Notes under the pieces: model-generated
What the model was told of the DNA's origin: nothing
The model's database searches: none
Seen by the model: the letters and a program-made list of their open reading frames with translations, nothing else
Made by a program: the position numbers and the translations under genes
Shown: positions 1 through 5,985 of the stretch, in pieces
Position numbering within the stretch: position 1 is the stretch's first letter
Layout of the letters: each line of letters starts with the position of its first letter
Assembly (NCBI GenBank): GCA_020848595.1
Contig: JADLHV010000014.1
Span: 1-6,051, forward strand
Source: Bacteroidia bacterium
GTDB lineage: Bacteria; Bacteroidota; Bacteroidia; NS11-12g; UBA955
DNA length: 6,051 bases
Reading direction: 5' to 3'

Positions 1-647
1 TAAACACTTTGTAAATGAATTGTGCTATGTGGAACACTAATTAATGAAGCATTTTGACAACTATCAAATGCCGCTATACCATAACTTAATGCACTTAATT
101 TAGGATCTCTTGCGCCGTTGTCTAGATAGGATAATGACGAAGTGCTAGTTATTATCGCATTCGTGTTAGTAATATAATAAACATAATAACCCATTACATC
201 TGTACCTGTATTGCTACTCCAACCTATTATTGTCTTCTGAGTTGTTAAATCTATACTTACCGAATCTAATTCTGAATCGGGCGGGGCAATATTGTCTATT
301 TGTATAGTATCACTATATATACTATCAATACCATTACATGCTGTATGATATATAAGATAGAATTCCCAATTACTTAGATTTTTTAATTTGATGTTTAAAC
401 TAGTTAAACTATAGTCGGTATACGTGCCTAATAATTGATATATATTTAAAGGATTATCTCGTCCATATAAATTAAAATGTGTGAATGTTCCGCAATTATC
501 GTTTGGTCTATTCCATTGTAAATCAAGAAGTGAATCAATGGTATTTAAACAAGCCCTTCTTATCTTTGGTCGTCCTTCAACACCCAAGGTAACCTCTATA
601 GAGGCAAATACTAAATATAGAAACAATATTATCGGCTTATAACTCAC
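1..647 (-). CDS. Secreted fibronectin-III-like protein, probable T9SS / gliding-motility-type surface protein (5' part; runs off left edge)
   Basis: An uninterrupted frame of 215 codons runs off the left edge with no stop, so only the N-terminal part is visible. The chosen start is GTG at 647-645: an in-frame stop lies six codons upstream, there is no ATG near the start, and this start gives a signal peptide (MSYK, then hydrophobic IILFLYLVFAS, to about residue 22). A TTG at codon 8 is the only other reasonable start and would lose the positive charge. After the signal come two beta-rich, fibronectin-III-like repeats at about residues 29-118 and 121-210. Each has a conserved Trp early (QWNRP; IGWSS), an aromatic strand (YYVYY in repeat 2) and a late Cys (YHTACNG; AAFDSCQN). 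The pattern ending AAFDSCQNASLISVPHSTI is typical, as I recall, of Bacteroidota proteins that end in a gliding-motility-associated (CHU-type) C-terminal domain and are exported by type IX secretion. That C-terminal domain would lie outside the window, so this assignment is inference. The start overlaps the end of the preceding M16 gene by 11 bases, implying co-transcription. Confidence 0.8.
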   Translation of the reverse strand, partial: MSYKPIILFLYLVFASIEVTLGVEGRPKIRRACLNTIDSLLDLQWNRPNDNCGTFTHFNLYGRDNPLNIYQLLGTYTDYSLTSLNIKLKNLSNWEFYLIYHTACNGIDSIYSDTIQIDNIAPPDSELDSVSIDLTTQKTIIGWSSNTGTDVMGYYVYYITNTNAIITSTSSLSYLDNGARDPKLSALSYGIAAFDSCQNASLISVPHSTIHLQSV

Positions 648-1884
648 CAGATATGCAGTACTTTAACGTTTTTATATCGAAATAATTGTTTGCAATTTCT
701 AAGACTTCGCTCGCTGTAATTTTGTTTATTGAGTCAAAGTAGTTTTCATAATAATTTGGCTCTGTGTCTAATTCTAAATAGGATTTAAATCTTTCACTAA
801 TATTAAAGGCGCCATCAAAGTTTCTTAGCATATTGCCTAATAAATAGTTTCTTGCTACCGTAAGCTCTTCGTCACTTATTAGCTCTGTTTGTAGTTTCTC
901 AATTTCTTTTCCAATCTCTTCTTTTACTATTTCTGTTAAATTACTATTACACTCCGAACTAATTTTAAAAATGCTGTATCCTTTAAAGGGCGAAATAGAG
1001 GAATGAATACCATATGTCAACCCCTTCTCTTCTCTTATGTTTTTCATTAATCTTGACCCAAAATAACCGCCTAGAATTAAGTTAAATAAACTTATTTTGA
1101 AATAGTCTGAATCGGTTCGAGCTGGTAATATTTTTCCTAAACGAATAGAGTTTTGGGTGGAACCTTTCTTCTCAATTACTTGACTAAACTCTATACCATT
1201 GGGAAATGCTTCAACTCGATGTTCATTCGAGTATAGTCCCAATTTATATCCATTTGTGTTAAGAATAGATTCAATGTCTGTTGATCTTGGTCCTGTGAAA
1301 ATAAAATAAGGTTCATTCAAGTACGTATTCTTGAATTTTAATAAGTCTTCAGATTGGATAGATTGTATTAATTCTGGATTGGATTTAATAGAATAGGGGT
1401 GATTTGACCCAAATAACAACTCGTTAATTGCTCTGTTTGCTAAGAAACTTGTCTTATTTAAATTGATGTTTAATTCACTGATTTTAACATTTTTATATGT
1501 ATCTAACTCATTCTTTGGATAAATACAATTTTCCATAGAATTTTTAACAATATTTAAACATTCAGATAAATGTTCATTTAATCCGTAAATTGTAATGGAC
1601 GCGTTGTAATAATCCGAATTTTTAAATACATAGGATCCTAATAAATCTAATGATTCTGAAATTTGTGATGCATTATGCTTTGATGTACCGCTTAAAAGCA
1701 AATCCATACCATATAAGGCATGAAATTTATTATCTGCTAAACCATATCCGGCATTAGGAAATACTATCTCTAATTTAAATACCCCTTCTTCACTATTTAT
1801 ACGGTATAAGTTATTGACCGAATGCGGAAATCCAGTGTGTATATTTTTTATTGAAATTAGCTCTGGTGCTTGTTGTCTGTTCAT
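637..1884 (-). CDS. M16 family peptidase-like protein, non-catalytic subunit
   Basis: A 415-residue protein with the two-domain M16 fold (pitrilysin / mitochondrial processing peptidase superfamily). The zinc motif HxxEH is absent: the equivalent segment near residues 52-66 reads DNKFHALYGMDLLLSGT, so it should not bind catalytic zinc. The second half has the other hallmark of the family, the substrate-binding Arg/Tyr pair: GGYFGSRL at 272-279 (R278), then REEKGLTYG at 284-292 (R284, Y291). This is what is known for the partner subunit of bacterial two-subunit M16 proteases and for alpha-type subunits: one chain supplies zinc, the other helps hold the peptide. No signal peptide is seen, so it is probably cytoplasmic. 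The ATG start overlaps the TGA stop of the upstream catalytic gene (ATGA, 4 bases), which suggests translational coupling and equal production of the two chains. The GTG of the next gene lies inside its last codons. The natural substrate is unknown. Confidence 0.9.
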   Translation of the reverse strand: MNRQQAPELISIKNIHTGFPHSVNNLYRINSEEGVFKLEIVFPNAGYGLADNKFHALYGMDLLLSGTSKHNASQISESLDLLGSYVFKNSDYYNASITIYGLNEHLSECLNIVKNSMENCIYPKNELDTYKNVKISELNINLNKTSFLANRAINELLFGSNHPYSIKSNPELIQSIQSEDLLKFKNTYLNEPYFIFTGPRSTDIESILNTNGYKLGLYSNEHRVEAFPNGIEFSQVIEKKGSTQNSIRLGKILPARTDSDYFKISLFNLILGGYFGSRLMKNIREEKGLTYGIHSSISPFKGYSIFKISSECNSNLTEIVKEEIGKEIEKLQTELISDEELTVARNYLLGNMLRNFDGAFNISERFKSYLELDTEPNYYENYFDSINKITASEVLEIANNYFDIKTLKYCISGEL

Positions 1885-3119
1885 TTTTTAGATTTATATT
1901 TTAAAACATTTCTGTTTTCGGTTAGAAGATACTCTTGACATACTTGTCGGATATCTTCAACTCGAATAGACTTTAAGATTTCTATTTCTTTATTAATTAG
2001 CTCTATATCTCCAAGTCTATAAGCATAACACAATGCCATTGCTTTATTTAAGACGGATGTCTTTGCAAATAGGTTGCTTGTAATAACCTTGTTCTTTACT
2101 TTCTCAAGCTCGGTTGCGCTTAAATTTTTATAGACAATTTCATTAAGAATTTCCATCACAGCATTTTCTGCAGTTTCAAATTCTATTCCATCTGCAATTT
2201 TACCTTCTATAATAAATAGCCCCTGGTCGATTTCACCAGTTATATAGGCATGTATATGGGTAAATAGGGCTTTTTCTTTAACTAAAACATTGATAAATCT
2301 AGAGGATTCTGTTCCCGACAAAATATCTGAAAGTAAATCGAATGCAAAATACAATGGATGTATACGCTCTAGCATATGAAACGCCATATAAAGGGCATCT
2401 TGTGGCACTTCTGCTTCTATAGTTTTCTCTCTTCTGTTTAGTTGGGGTGGCTCGGCCGCATAAGCATTACTATTTATTGGCCCAGAAGGAATGTCTGAAA
2501 ACCATTTTTTAGTTAATAACAAAGCTTCATCATAACCAATATTGCCCGCTAAACATAAAACAGCATTAGAAGGATTGTAAAACTTCTCGAAGAATTCAAT
2601 AACATCTTCTAGCTTAGCTTCTTCAATCTGACGGATTTCTTTACCAATTGTTGCCCATTGATAGGGGTGTACTTGATAAGATAGTGGTCTAAGTTCTAAC
2701 CAAGAATCTCCATAAGGTTGATTGAGATATCGTTGTTTAAACTCCTCTACAACAACACCTTTTTGAACATTCAACGACTTTTCAGAAAAATCTAAACGCA
2801 ACATGCGGTCACTTTCGAGCCATAATGCTGTTTCGATATTTTGTGATGGTAATGTTATATAATAATTAGTAATGTCATTACTAGTAAACGCATTGTTTTC
2901 TCCGCTTGCTTTTTGAAGTGGCGTGTCAAATGAAGGGATATTTACCGAACCACCAAACATGAGATGTTCGAATAAATGTGCAAATCCGGTTTTTTTAGGA
3001 TCTTCGTCTCGGGCTCCAACGTTATATAATAGATTGCTTACACAAAGATTCGTATTTCTATCTTCATGGTGAATTAAAGTCAATCCATTTTCTAACTGAG
3101 TTATCGTGTAGTTTATCAC
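1881..3119 (-). CDS. M16 family zinc metallopeptidase, catalytic subunit
   Basis: Single-chain M16B-size peptidase with the inverted zinc motif HLFEH (H48, E51, H52 counting from the GTG start; 412 residues), and the distal zinc-binding glutamate in VVVEEFKQR (E125/E126, most likely E126). The stretch RYLNQPYGDSW followed by HPYQWATIGKE is typical of the Bacteroidota branch of this family. The second half keeps SSRF but lacks the usual Tyr (LFTHIHAY), consistent with the partner subunit supplying the Arg/Tyr pair. No signal peptide is visible, so a cytoplasmic peptide-degrading role is likely. Start choice: an open frame extends to TTG at 3134, but that TTG abuts and its codons cover a perfect -7 promoter element. 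The GTG at 3119 gives (M)INYTITQLENGL, which matches the normal start of the family (short lead-in, then a DNGL/ENGL turn), so I prefer it. There is no Shine-Dalgarno site. The gene ends in an ATGA overlap with the non-catalytic subunit gene. Confidence 0.93.
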   Translation of the reverse strand: MINYTITQLENGLTLIHHEDRNTNLCVSNLLYNVGARDEDPKKTGFAHLFEHLMFGGSVNIPSFDTPLQKASGENNAFTSNDITNYYITLPSQNIETALWLESDRMLRLDFSEKSLNVQKGVVVEEFKQRYLNQPYGDSWLELRPLSYQVHPYQWATIGKEIRQIEEAKLEDVIEFFEKFYNPSNAVLCLAGNIGYDEALLLTKKWFSDIPSGPINSNAYAAEPPQLNRREKTIEAEVPQDALYMAFHMLERIHPLYFAFDLLSDILSGTESSRFINVLVKEKALFTHIHAYITGEIDQGLFIIEGKIADGIEFETAENAVMEILNEIVYKNLSATELEKVKNKVITSNLFAKTSVLNKAMALCYAYRLGDIELINKEIEILKSIRVEDIRQVCQEYLLTENRNVLKYKSKK

Positions 3120-3123
3120 CTTG

Positions 3124-3131
3124 CAAAGATA
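3124..3131 (-). promoter_or_regulatory. Bacteroidota -7 promoter element (TATCTTTG) of the M16 operon
   Basis: On the minus strand these bases read TATCTTTG, a full match to the Bacteroidota primary sigma factor -7 consensus TAnnTTTG, in the common form followed by C. It lies 4 bases before the preferred GTG start of the catalytic M16 gene, so transcription would begin at about 3122-3117, giving an mRNA with essentially no leader. A matching -33 TTG is not evident at about 19-21 bases upstream; that region is instead GC-rich (CGCCGCGCCC) behind an AT-rich block. The location between divergent genes supports a real promoter. Inferred from sequence only. Confidence 0.6.
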
Positions 3132-3186
3132 CAAAGGGCGCGGCGATTCCTTATATTATACCCCTATAGAATTTTTTATTAGGTTA

Positions 3187-3194
3187 TTATTTTG
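3187..3194 (+). promoter_or_regulatory. Possible -7 element (TTATTTTG) for the lipoprotein gene
   Basis: This is a one-mismatch match to TAnnTTTG, ending 30 bases before the ATG of the lipoprotein gene, which would leave a leader of about 25 bases. No convincing -33 TTG precedes it and the surrounding region is very AT-rich, so a chance match is quite possible. It is offered because a plus-strand promoter must lie in this short divergent intergenic region unless expression is driven from elsewhere. Confidence 0.25.
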
Positions 3195-3224
3195 TATAAT
3201 TGTGTGAATAATATTGTTTAAAAC

Positions 3225-3701
3225 ATGAAACATTCAATAATAATTTTATCTGCATTATTGCTCTGCTCTTGTTTGTGCACGCCTAGAGCTGATAGTGTTC
3301 GAATTGATGGACTTTTTATAGTTAGCGACTCAACTTATTTAAAATCAAGCCAGAATCCATATATTATTAATGCTAATTTTAATTGGCATTTTGTTGATGG
3401 AGGTAAGCAAATATGTCTGACTTATAACAAGGAAAAGGCCGCTGATATTGAATTAAATCAAGTAATTAATAGCAGCATACGATTAATATGTGATAAAACT
3501 ATCAATTCTACATTACCAGGAAATAATATTAAAAATAGCCAGATAGATGACACAAAAGCAACCAGTTTTCCTAAATCAATTCTATATGGAATATCAAACG
3601 ATGATTTGGTTATTGGTGAAATATACAATTTCAAGATGACTTGTACCACTACTGATAGCTTGCATCTACAACAAAATTTTAAATTAAAAATCTTGCCTTA
3701 G
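3225..3701 (+). CDS. Predicted small lipoprotein of unknown function
   Basis: A 158-residue protein starting at ATG with a short lipoprotein-type signal: MKHS, then a hydrophobic stretch IIILSALLL, then CSCLC. The best lipidation site is C16 (lipobox LCSC; the -2 Cys is unusual, but Ser at -1 fits), predicting a membrane-anchored periplasmic or outer-membrane lipoprotein. Two further cysteines, C14 and C18, flank it. The mature part is Asn/Ser/Ile-rich and looks beta-rich, with Cys also in QICLTY, RLICDKT and KMTCTTT; the end, SLHLQQNFKLKILP, resembles a final beta strand. I do not recognise the family. It is the only plus-strand gene in the window, diverges from the M16 operon across about 105 bases, and converges on the tryptophan dioxygenase gene with a 4-base stop-codon overlap. 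The start has no Shine-Dalgarno site but follows an A-rich stretch, as is usual in Bacteroidota. An intact frame with a signal sequence supports a real gene. Confidence 0.8.
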   Translation: MKHSIIILSALLLCSCLCTPRADSVRIDGLFIVSDSTYLKSSQNPYIINANFNWHFVDGGKQICLTYNKEKAADIELNQVINSSIRLICDKTINSTLPGNNIKNSQIDDTKATSFPKSILYGISNDDLVIGEIYNFKMTCTTTDSLHLQQNFKLKILP

Positions 3702-4624
3702 AGGTTTTCTCCCCAAGACGCTAATTCTTCAGTGCTCCAAAGATCTGGGAAAAATATTCGTCTTTGATATTTAGGATGCATGTATTTTTTCCAATCGCTG
3801 CCACCTGTGGCTTCCACTTTTTTATTTCCACTTTCGAGGTATTTTGCAGCAGCATTATAATGAGCCATTACCCATGTAACATTAACGGTACGATCGTAGT
3901 GTCTCATAGCATTTATTAAGGAAATGTCGTTCTTTACTTCTTCTGGCAAAGTTTTAAATTTTGTCCAAAGGTTTCGAGTATTGTAGTGTTCCATTTTCCT
4001 TAAAAATTCTTCTTTGTATTTTTCCTCAAACAGTCTAATTAAGGTTGATTTTTTACCTGTTGCATGATCTCTACCCGCTGCTTGCCAATACATATGATTG
4101 TAGGCATGTTCATAAGGAGTATTGCGGTCTATGTCTTTTCTGAAACGATTGTCTATCAGATTTATTAATTCGGTTGAGGCAAATTCGATAATTCTGTATT
4201 GGGCACTTTGGAAACCACTAGCTGGAGTTAAGGTATTACGGAATTTCATGTACTGAGCTACTTCCATTCCATCACCCATTATATCAAAAGAAGAACTTAG
4301 CATATCAAAGTAACGGCTAATTCTTCTTAATTTTTCTGTAAAGAAAGGAGCATCTACTGTTTCACTTAAACAAACTTGGTCTATTTCCCATAGAATCATT
4401 TTAAACAATAATTCATTTATTTGATGATACATTATAAATACCATCTCATCGGGCAAAGTGGTACGTTGAACCTGAAGATTTAACAAGGCTTCTGGTTGAA
4501 TATAATCCCAATAAGTAATAGGTTTAGCCCAAACTAATCCCTCTAAATGGGTATCTGGATTTTGGTCTATTGCAGCATATTTTTCTTCAATTCTTTTTAG
4601 AAGATCGATTTGATTTTCTTTCAT
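3698..4624 (-). CDS. kynA: Tryptophan 2,3-dioxygenase
   Basis: Haem enzyme that opens the indole ring of L-tryptophan with O2 to give N-formylkynurenine, the first step of the kynurenine pathway; cytoplasmic, a tetramer in known members. At 308 residues it is close to the usual bacterial length (about 280-300). Family landmarks are present: MYHQINELLFKM with H67 (active-site His, H55 in the Xanthomonas enzyme), Y125 and R129 in YMKFRNTLTPASGFQS (matching Y113 and R117, the tryptophan-carboxylate contacts, with the same 12-residue offset), and the haem-ligand His, most likely H255 in WVMAHY. The C-terminal substrate loop reads ATGGSDW rather than the classic GTGGSSG, followed by RRIFFPDLW; I recall this variant from Bacteroidota members, so it is not a sign of decay. 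ATG follows the kynurenine monooxygenase stop by only 5 bases, with no visible Shine-Dalgarno site, so the two are co-transcribed. Its TAA stop overlaps the stop of the convergent lipoprotein gene. Confidence 0.97.
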   Translation of the reverse strand: MKENQIDLLKRIEEKYAAIDQNPDTHLEGLVWAKPITYWDYIQPEALLNLQVQRTTLPDEMVFIMYHQINELLFKMILWEIDQVCLSETVDAPFFTEKLRRISRYFDMLSSSFDIMGDGMEVAQYMKFRNTLTPASGFQSAQYRIIEFASTELINLIDNRFRKDIDRNTPYEHAYNHMYWQAAGRDHATGKKSTLIRLFEEKYKEEFLRKMEHYNTRNLWTKFKTLPEEVKNDISLINAMRHYDRTVNVTWVMAHYNAAAKYLESGNKKVEATGGSDWKKYMHPKYQRRIFFPDLWSTEELASWGENL

Positions 4625-4629
4625 TTTTA

Positions 4630-5985
4630 TTATACCAATATTTCTTTATTTAATGCCTTGTGAATGATTTCATCTATTGCGATTTCAGTCATTTCTGGGG
4701 TGATTTGGTGTTTTTCTATGAAATCTCTCATATCAGCATCTTGCTTTTTTCCTTGTTCTAATGCGGTATGATATTCAATATCACTGAATGACACCATCGA
4801 GTACAAAGGTAAGTATTGATCGGGATACAATTCATGAATTCGTTTTTCAACTTTTTGTTGTAAGATAAAATCCGGGTCATTGACTTTATCGCGCATTATA
4901 AGATAATTTTGTAATGAAAGGTCTTGAACCGCGTCTCCATTAGGTTTTCTTATTTTTTCATAAGCTTCGAAACAAGCATTCCAATCATCTCCATACTGTT
5001 CCATTAAGCCAAACATGACGGTACAATCTTCAAATCCAGCATTCATACCTTGTCCATAAAATGGCACTGTTGCATGTGCAGCGTCACCCATTAATACGGT
5101 TTTATTATAATGCCAAGGAAAACATCTAATTATGGCTAACGAAGAAGTTGGATGGTCTTTCCAAGTATCGGCTATCTCTGGCATTAATTCATAGAAATCG
5201 GCAAACATTTCTCTGAATAGAGCAATAATATCATGCTTTGTTTTTAAATTATTGAAGCAATATTTATGATTATCAAATGGCATAAATAATGTGCAAGTAA
5301 AGGAGCCTTCTGGATTTGGTAATGCAATTAGCATAAACCTTCCACGTGGCCAAATATGCAATGAATTCTTATCTAATTTATGGCTACCATCGCTATTCGA
5401 AGGCAGTAATATTTCTTTATAACCGTCTTCAATATAATTTTGACTGTATGAAAAACGATCATGCTTTTGCATAGAATTGTATCTAACAGAAGAAAATGCT
5501 CCATCGGCAGCAAATATGACATCTGATTTTATCTCAAATTTAATACCATTGGAATTGTGTTCGAAATAAGACATATTCTTATCAATATCAACACCTGTAC
5601 AATGACTGTCGAAATACAATTCTGTCATACCGCTACTTTCTGCAATATCCATTAATCGAGCATTTATTTCACCTCTCGAAACAGAATAAATGGCTTGATT
5701 ATTAATTCCATAAGCCTGAAAACTAGTTTTTCCATCTATTGAGTGAACGGTTCGTCCATACATTGGAATTGCAGTTTTTCTAATAATATCCCCGACTCCT
5801 ACTGCATCTAATGCTTTCCATCCTCTATAGGATATAGCTAAGTTGATGGATTTTCCAGCTGATAGATTTTGTTTACGCATATCTCCGCGTCGCTCGAGCA
5901 AGCTAACTTTATATCCTGCTTTGTTGAGGTAAATGGCCCAGAGTGATCCAACTAATCCTGATCCAATTATTGTTGCGTGTTTCAT
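4630..5985 (-). CDS. kmo: Kynurenine 3-monooxygenase (FAD-dependent)
   Basis: Flavoprotein hydroxylase converting L-kynurenine to 3-hydroxykynurenine with NADPH and O2, a step toward quinolinate and NAD. The 451-residue sequence has all three FAD signatures of the class A hydroxylases: GSGLVG at 8-13 with acidic E31 ending the second strand, the DG motif AADGAFSSVR near 159-168, and the GD motif MGDAAHATVPFYGQG near 299-313. R78 and Y92 have the same 14-residue spacing as the kynurenine-binding R84 and Y98 of the Pseudomonas fluorescens enzyme, which distinguishes it from other hydroxylases. The block SVSRGEIN and the C-terminal PLYSMVSFSDIEY are also typical. Position 310 is Tyr where the Pseudomonas enzyme has His and the human enzyme Phe, probably ordinary variation. 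There is no C-terminal membrane anchor as in eukaryotic homologues, so it should be soluble. The ATG overlaps the stop of the upstream gene (ATGA). Confidence 0.97.
   Translation of the reverse strand: MKHATIIGSGLVGSLWAIYLNKAGYKVSLLERRGDMRKQNLSAGKSINLAISYRGWKALDAVGVGDIIRKTAIPMYGRTVHSIDGKTSFQAYGINNQAIYSVSRGEINARLMDIAESSGMTELYFDSHCTGVDIDKNMSYFEHNSNGIKFEIKSDVIFAADGAFSSVRYNSMQKHDRFSYSQNYIEDGYKEILLPSNSDGSHKLDKNSLHIWPRGRFMLIALPNPEGSFTCTLFMPFDNHKYCFNNLKTKHDIIALFREMFADFYELMPEIADTWKDHPTSSLAIIRCFPWHYNKTVLMGDAAHATVPFYGQGMNAGFEDCTVMFGLMEQYGDDWNACFEAYEKIRKPNGDAVQDLSLQNYLIMRDKVNDPDFILQQKVEKRIHELYPDQYLPLYSMVSFSDIEYHTALEQGKKQDADMRDFIEKHQITPEMTEIAIDEIIHKALNKEILV

Noticed and set aside
3132..3134. TTG as the start of the catalytic M16 gene
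   Set aside because: It precedes and overlaps the reading of a perfect -7 promoter element and adds residues atypical for the family; the in-frame GTG at 3119 fits better.
3151..3215. AT-rich, partly palindromic stretches in the divergent intergenic region (such as TTATATTATA) as an operator
   Set aside because: Short, AT-only symmetry is expected by chance at this base composition, and there is no second copy elsewhere in the window.
3458..3649. 63-codon open frame on the minus strand
   Set aside because: It lies wholly antisense to the lipoprotein gene, has no upstream signal and its product resembles no protein; the plus-strand gene, with its signal peptide and matching gene borders, explains the region.
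3691..3718. Possible terminator hairpin (TCTTG ... CAAGA) between the convergent genes
   Set aside because: The stem is only 5 base pairs with an 18-base loop, and no proper run of T follows on either strand; well within chance.
3698..4624. Degraded substrate loop (ATGGSDW instead of GTGGSSG) in tryptophan dioxygenase
   Set aside because: The key Thr-Gly-Gly is kept, all other active-site residues are present, and the variant looks like a clade feature rather than damage.
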